Shown in pieces: positions 3,911 through 6,085 of a stretch of DNA of 6,085 bases. The stretch's first letter is position 1. Every line of letters begins with the position of its first letter. The translations under genes were made by a program, and so were the position numbers. The notes under the pieces are model-generated. The model saw only the letters and a list, made by a program, of their open reading frames with translations. It was not told the DNA's origin and searched no databases. The DNA comes from an uncultured Faecalibacterium sp. Lineage in GTDB: Bacteria; Bacillota; Clostridia; Oscillospirales; Ruminococcaceae. Where the stretch lies: the NCBI GenBank assembly GCA_937915335.1, contig CALDLZ010000149.1, positions 1-6,085 on the forward strand, in the 5' to 3' direction.

Positions 3911-3958
3911 GCTCCCCCTTTGGGGGAGCTGGCGAGCGAAGCGAGACTGAGAGGGTGA
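3911..3958 (+). repeat. Dispersed repeat element, copy D
   Basis: The plus strand carries CTCCCCCTTTGGGGGAG followed by CTGG and CGAGCGAAGCGAGACTGAG. It is nearly the same as copy A (2521-2567, opposite strand). With copy C it forms an inverted pair spanning about 160 bases, with matching outer ends (GAGAGGGYGAG). Confidence 0.75.
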
Positions 3959-3968
3959 GGGCATTAAC

Positions 3969-4007
3969 GAAAAAGAGCCACCGCATACTGTGCAGCAGCT
4001 CTTTTTC
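3969..4007. terminator. Terminator at the end of the pst-phoU operon
   Basis: GAAAAAGAGC (3969-3978) pairs perfectly with GCTCTTTTTC (3998-4007) over 10 bp, with a smaller inner stem GCA/TGC (3983-3985 with 3991-3993). On the minus strand the descending arm itself supplies the T run (CTCTTTTTCG). It lies 23 bases after the phoU stop codon. The plus strand also ends in TTTTT, so it may work in both directions, though no plus gene needs it. Confidence 0.8.
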
Positions 4008-4030
4008 AGGAGAATGAAAATACAAAAAGA

Positions 4031-4699
4031 TCAGAACATATTTTCGTTATGATACCGCCCCGTGCGCACGAACTCCACCCACTCGGCAAGGTTCACGGCG
4101 TGGTCGCCGATGCGCTCCAGATACTTAATGACCATCAGCAGGTCAAGGGCGGCATCCACCTTGCCGGGATCTGCGGCGATCTCCTGGGCAAGCTGGCGCT
4201 TGATGGCGTTGAAATCGTAGTCCACCTCGTCGTCGGCGGCAATGACATTGAGGGCGGCTTTCTCGTCCTCAGCAGTCAGGGCGGCGAGGGCATCCAGGAT
4301 CATCTTGTGGGCTTTCTGGCCCATCTTGATGGCCTGGCTCACCGCCGGGTCGCCCTCCCTGCGGACAGTGACCAGATGGGGGATGATCTCGGCGATATCA
4401 GCGGCGTGGTCGCCGATACGCTCCACATCCGTGACCACCTTCATAGCGGTGGAAATGCGGCGTAGGTCACCCGCCACGGGCTGCTGCCGAAGCAGCAGGG
4501 TCATGCAGCGGTGCTCGATGTCCTGCTCCATGTTGTTGATGCGGCCATCCCCTTTGACAATGGCGGCAGCTGCCTCGGCATCAGCGGTGCACAGGGCCTC
4601 AAGGGCCGCTTCCACGGCATCGGCAGAGTTCTGCCCCATCTCAGCCAGGGCGGTTTTCAGGGCGGCAAGGTCAGATTCATACTGTGTGCGAGTGCTCAT
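4031..4699 (-). CDS. phoU: Phosphate-specific transport system accessory protein PhoU
   Basis: The protein has 222 residues, the normal length for PhoU. It is all helical and built of two similar three-helix halves. Each half shows the metal-binding signature: ERIGDHAADIAE (93-104) and ERIGDHAVNLAE (195-206). The family binds metal clusters at these E/D-x-x-x-D sites, interacts with the PstB ATPase and with the Pho sensor kinase, and damps both phosphate uptake and Pho regulon expression when phosphate is plentiful. It acts at the cytoplasmic face of the membrane. It is the last gene of the operon, 17 bases after pstB. Its Shine-Dalgarno AAGGAGGAG overlaps the pstB stop codon, which suggests coupled translation, though the 10-base spacing to the ATG is on the long side. 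The terminator at 3969-4007 closes the unit. Confidence 0.96.
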   Translation of the reverse strand: MSTRTQYESDLAALKTALAEMGQNSADAVEAALEALCTADAEAAAAIVKGDGRINNMEQDIEHRCMTLLLRQQPVAGDLRRISTAMKVVTDVERIGDHAADIAEIIPHLVTVRREGDPAVSQAIKMGQKAHKMILDALAALTAEDEKAALNVIAADDEVDYDFNAIKRQLAQEIAADPGKVDAALDLLMVIKYLERIGDHAVNLAEWVEFVRTGRYHNENMF

Positions 4700-4716
4700 G
4701 GCAAAAAGGCTCCTCC

Positions 4717-5481
4717 TTAACCGAACCGGCCCGAGATATAATCCTCGGTGCGCTTATCCTGCGGGGTGCTGAAGATCTGCGCCGTGGGGCCAACCTCCAC
4801 CAGCTCGCCCAGCAGGAAGAAAGCGGTGCGGTCGCTGATACGGGCCGCCTGCTGCATGTTATGGGTCACGATGACCACGGTGTAGTTTTTCTTGAGCTCG
4901 CTCATCAGCTCCTCCACCTTCATGGTGGAGCCGGGGTCCAGAGCACTGGTGGGCTCATCCATCAGCAGGACTTCCGGCTTGACAGCCAGGGCGCGGGCGA
5001 TGCACAGACGCTGCTGCTGCCCGCCCGAAAGGCCCAGGGCGCTCTTTTTCAGGCGGTCCTTGACCTCATTCCAGAGAGCGGCACCTTTCAGAGAGCTTTC
5101 CACCAGCTCATCCAACTCGGCCTTGTTCCGCACGCCGTGCAGTTTGGGGCCGTAGGTGATGTTATCATAGATGCTCATGGGGAAGGGGTTGGCCTTCTGG
5201 AACACCATACCCACCCGGCGGCGCAGCTCAGTGGGCTGCATCTCCCGGGCAAAGATATCCTGCCCCTTCAGGCGAACATCGCCCTCAATGCGGACACCGG
5301 GCACAAGGTCGTTCATCCGGTTCAGCGTTTTCAAGAAGGTGGACTTGCCACAGCCGGAGGGCCCGATGAGGGCCGTGATCTCCCGCTCGCCCACGTCCAG
5401 TGAAATATCCTTCAGTGCCTTGAAATCCCCGTACCAGAGGTTCAGGTTTTTGGCGGTGATAATAGGGGTTGATTCAGACAT
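4717..5481 (-). CDS. pstB: Phosphate ABC transporter ATP-binding protein PstB
   Basis: The protein has 254 residues, full length for PstB. It contains every ABC ATPase motif in order: Walker [10 protein letters not shown] (40-48), the Q-loop in [16 protein letters not shown] (92-107, Q95), the signature LSGGQQQR (151-158), Walker B VLLMDEP (171-177, catalytic E176), the D-loop SALD (179-182) and the switch His in VTHN (205-208, H207). The Q-loop stretch [12 protein letters not shown] is characteristic of phosphate importers. Two copies would power phosphate uptake through the PstC-PstA channel using phosphate delivered by PstS. The ATG at 5481 has AAGAGG 9 bases upstream, and that site overlaps the pstA stop codon. 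Only 13 bases separate the two genes. No defects are visible. Confidence 0.97.
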   Translation of the reverse strand: MSESTPIITAKNLNLWYGDFKALKDISLDVGEREITALIGPSGCGKSTFLKTLNRMNDLVPGVRIEGDVRLKGQDIFAREMQPTELRRRVGMVFQKANPFPMSIYDNITYGPKLHGVRNKAELDELVESSLKGAALWNEVKDRLKKSALGLSGGQQQRLCIARALAVKPEVLLMDEPTSALDPGSTMKVEELMSELKKNYTVVIVTHNMQQAARISDRTAFFLLGELVEVGPTAQIFSTPQDKRTEDYISGRFG

Positions 5482-5494
5482 ATTTTGAAACCTC

Positions 5495-6085
5495 TTACTG
5501 TTTCTGCTTCAATTTCGTCTTTGCCATCCGGGCGGCCAGGTTGATGACAAGCACCAGCACCAGCAGCACCGCGCCGATGGCCCAGGCCGAGTCGAAGTCG
5601 CCATCCTCAAAGGCACGGAGATAAAGCAGGACGGACAGGGTCGCGCCGTTGGAGGTGTAGGCCTTGATGATGCCCTTGGCAATGACCTCGGCGGCACCGG
5701 CGGTGAAGAGCAGGGCGGCGCTTTCGCCCACGATACGGCCCACAGCCAGAATGCAGCCGGTAACGATGCCGTCAATGCTGCAGGGCAGCACGATGGTGCG
5801 GATGATATGCCACTTGCCGGCGCCCAGACCCAGCGCGCCCTCACGGTAGCCCTGGGGCACCGTTTTCAGGGATTCCTGGGTGGTGCGGATGATGGTGGGC
5901 AGATTCATAATCACCAGTGTCAACGAACCGGAGAGCAGGCAGGTCTGGAAACCCAGGGTCTGGGCAAAGACCAGCATACCCACCAGACCATAGATGATGC
6001 TGGGGATGCCCGCCAGCGTCTCGTTGGTGAACTCGATGATCTCAATGAGGCGGCGGTTGGTGGCGTATTCGGTCAGATAGACGGC
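5495..6085 (-). CDS. pstA: Phosphate ABC transporter permease PstA (3' part, 5' end outside window)
   Basis: The 196 visible residues are the C-terminal two thirds of a permease of about 280-300 residues. The frame is open to the window edge, so the true start lies beyond 6085, and the internal GTG at 5983 is not a start. The fragment opens AVYLTEYA, the conserved PstA segment after the early membrane helices, followed by [16 protein letters not shown] (19-34). The EAA loop that docks onto PstB is seen as [20 protein letters not shown] (82-101). Hydrophobic segments lie near residues 28-45, 50-66, 105-128 and 167-186. [11 protein letters not shown] (120-130) corresponds to the GETAPLLFTA-like motif of the family. 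It forms the membrane pore with PstC. pstS and pstC are expected upstream, outside the window, as is any Pho-box promoter. Confidence 0.95.
   Translation of the reverse strand, partial: AVYLTEYATNRRLIEIIEFTNETLAGIPSIIYGLVGMLVFAQTLGFQTCLLSGSLTLVIMNLPTIIRTTQESLKTVPQGYREGALGLGAGKWHIIRTIVLPCSIDGIVTGCILAVGRIVGESAALLFTAGAAEVIAKGIIKAYTSNGATLSVLLYLRAFEDGDFDSAWAIGAVLLVLVLVINLAARMAKTKLKQKQ

Noticed and set aside
3741..4025. Minus-strand open frame of 94 residues between phoU and the regulator
   Set aside because: It is a translation of the terminator and both dispersed repeats, a common false gene in genomes with these elements.
1..6085. tRNA, rRNA, CRISPR array, riboswitch or insertion-sequence transposase
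   Set aside because: I saw no cloverleaf, no regularly spaced repeats with unique spacers, no known riboswitch core and no transposase motifs on either strand. This was judged by eye, not by covariance search.

Overview
The window looks like a piece of a Gram-positive gut Clostridia chromosome, most likely Faecalibacterium or a close Oscillospiraceae relative. The basis is a GC-rich coding background, strong Gram-positive Shine-Dalgarno sites, a PepV-type dipeptidase, pstA-pstB-phoU order, and a dispersed CTCTCCC-AAA-GGGAGAG/CGAGCGAAGCGAGACTGAGAGGG element that I associate with Faecalibacterium genomes. The genus call rests on memory and was not searched.

Layout: (1) 1-341, minus: N-terminal part of an M20 dipeptidase (PepV-like), cut by the window edge, with its own promoter at 387-415 and an insulating terminator at 431-473. 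(2) 484-944: a compact locus that resembles a type I toxin-antitoxin module. A strong plus-strand promoter drives an RNA of about 340 nt with a long structured leader and a 45-residue one-helix membrane peptide (682-819). A consensus minus-strand promoter (916-944) fires toward it and would make an RNA of about 108 nt. The two RNAs meet at one bidirectional terminator hairpin and overlap by about 55 nt. Their 5' regions carry the same block in the same sense (539-586 plus, 862-907 minus), so the block cannot pair in antisense. This is the most interesting signal in the window. (3) 1094-2512, plus: a secreted or membrane-anchored surface protein with a GC-rich signal peptide and C-terminal half around an AT-rich solenoid-like module, so the gene is mosaic. 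(4) 2521-3257: a dispersed repeat, a bidirectional terminator, a GNAT-family acetyltransferase (minus) with its promoter and leader hairpin, and the terminator of the next gene. (5) 3264-3641, minus: a single-domain AraC-family regulator. (6) 3642-4007: the regulator's leader, a back-to-back pair of dispersed repeats, and the terminator of the phosphate operon. (7) 4031-6085, minus: phoU, pstB and the 3' part of pstA, the distal end of a Pst high-affinity phosphate uptake operon whose pstS and pstC would lie beyond the right edge.

PstA and PstB form part of the inner-membrane phosphate ABC importer, and PhoU links transporter state to Pho signalling. Each Shine-Dalgarno in that operon overlaps the stop codon of the gene before it, which suggests coupled translation. 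The remaining genes are separate single-gene units with their own terminators.
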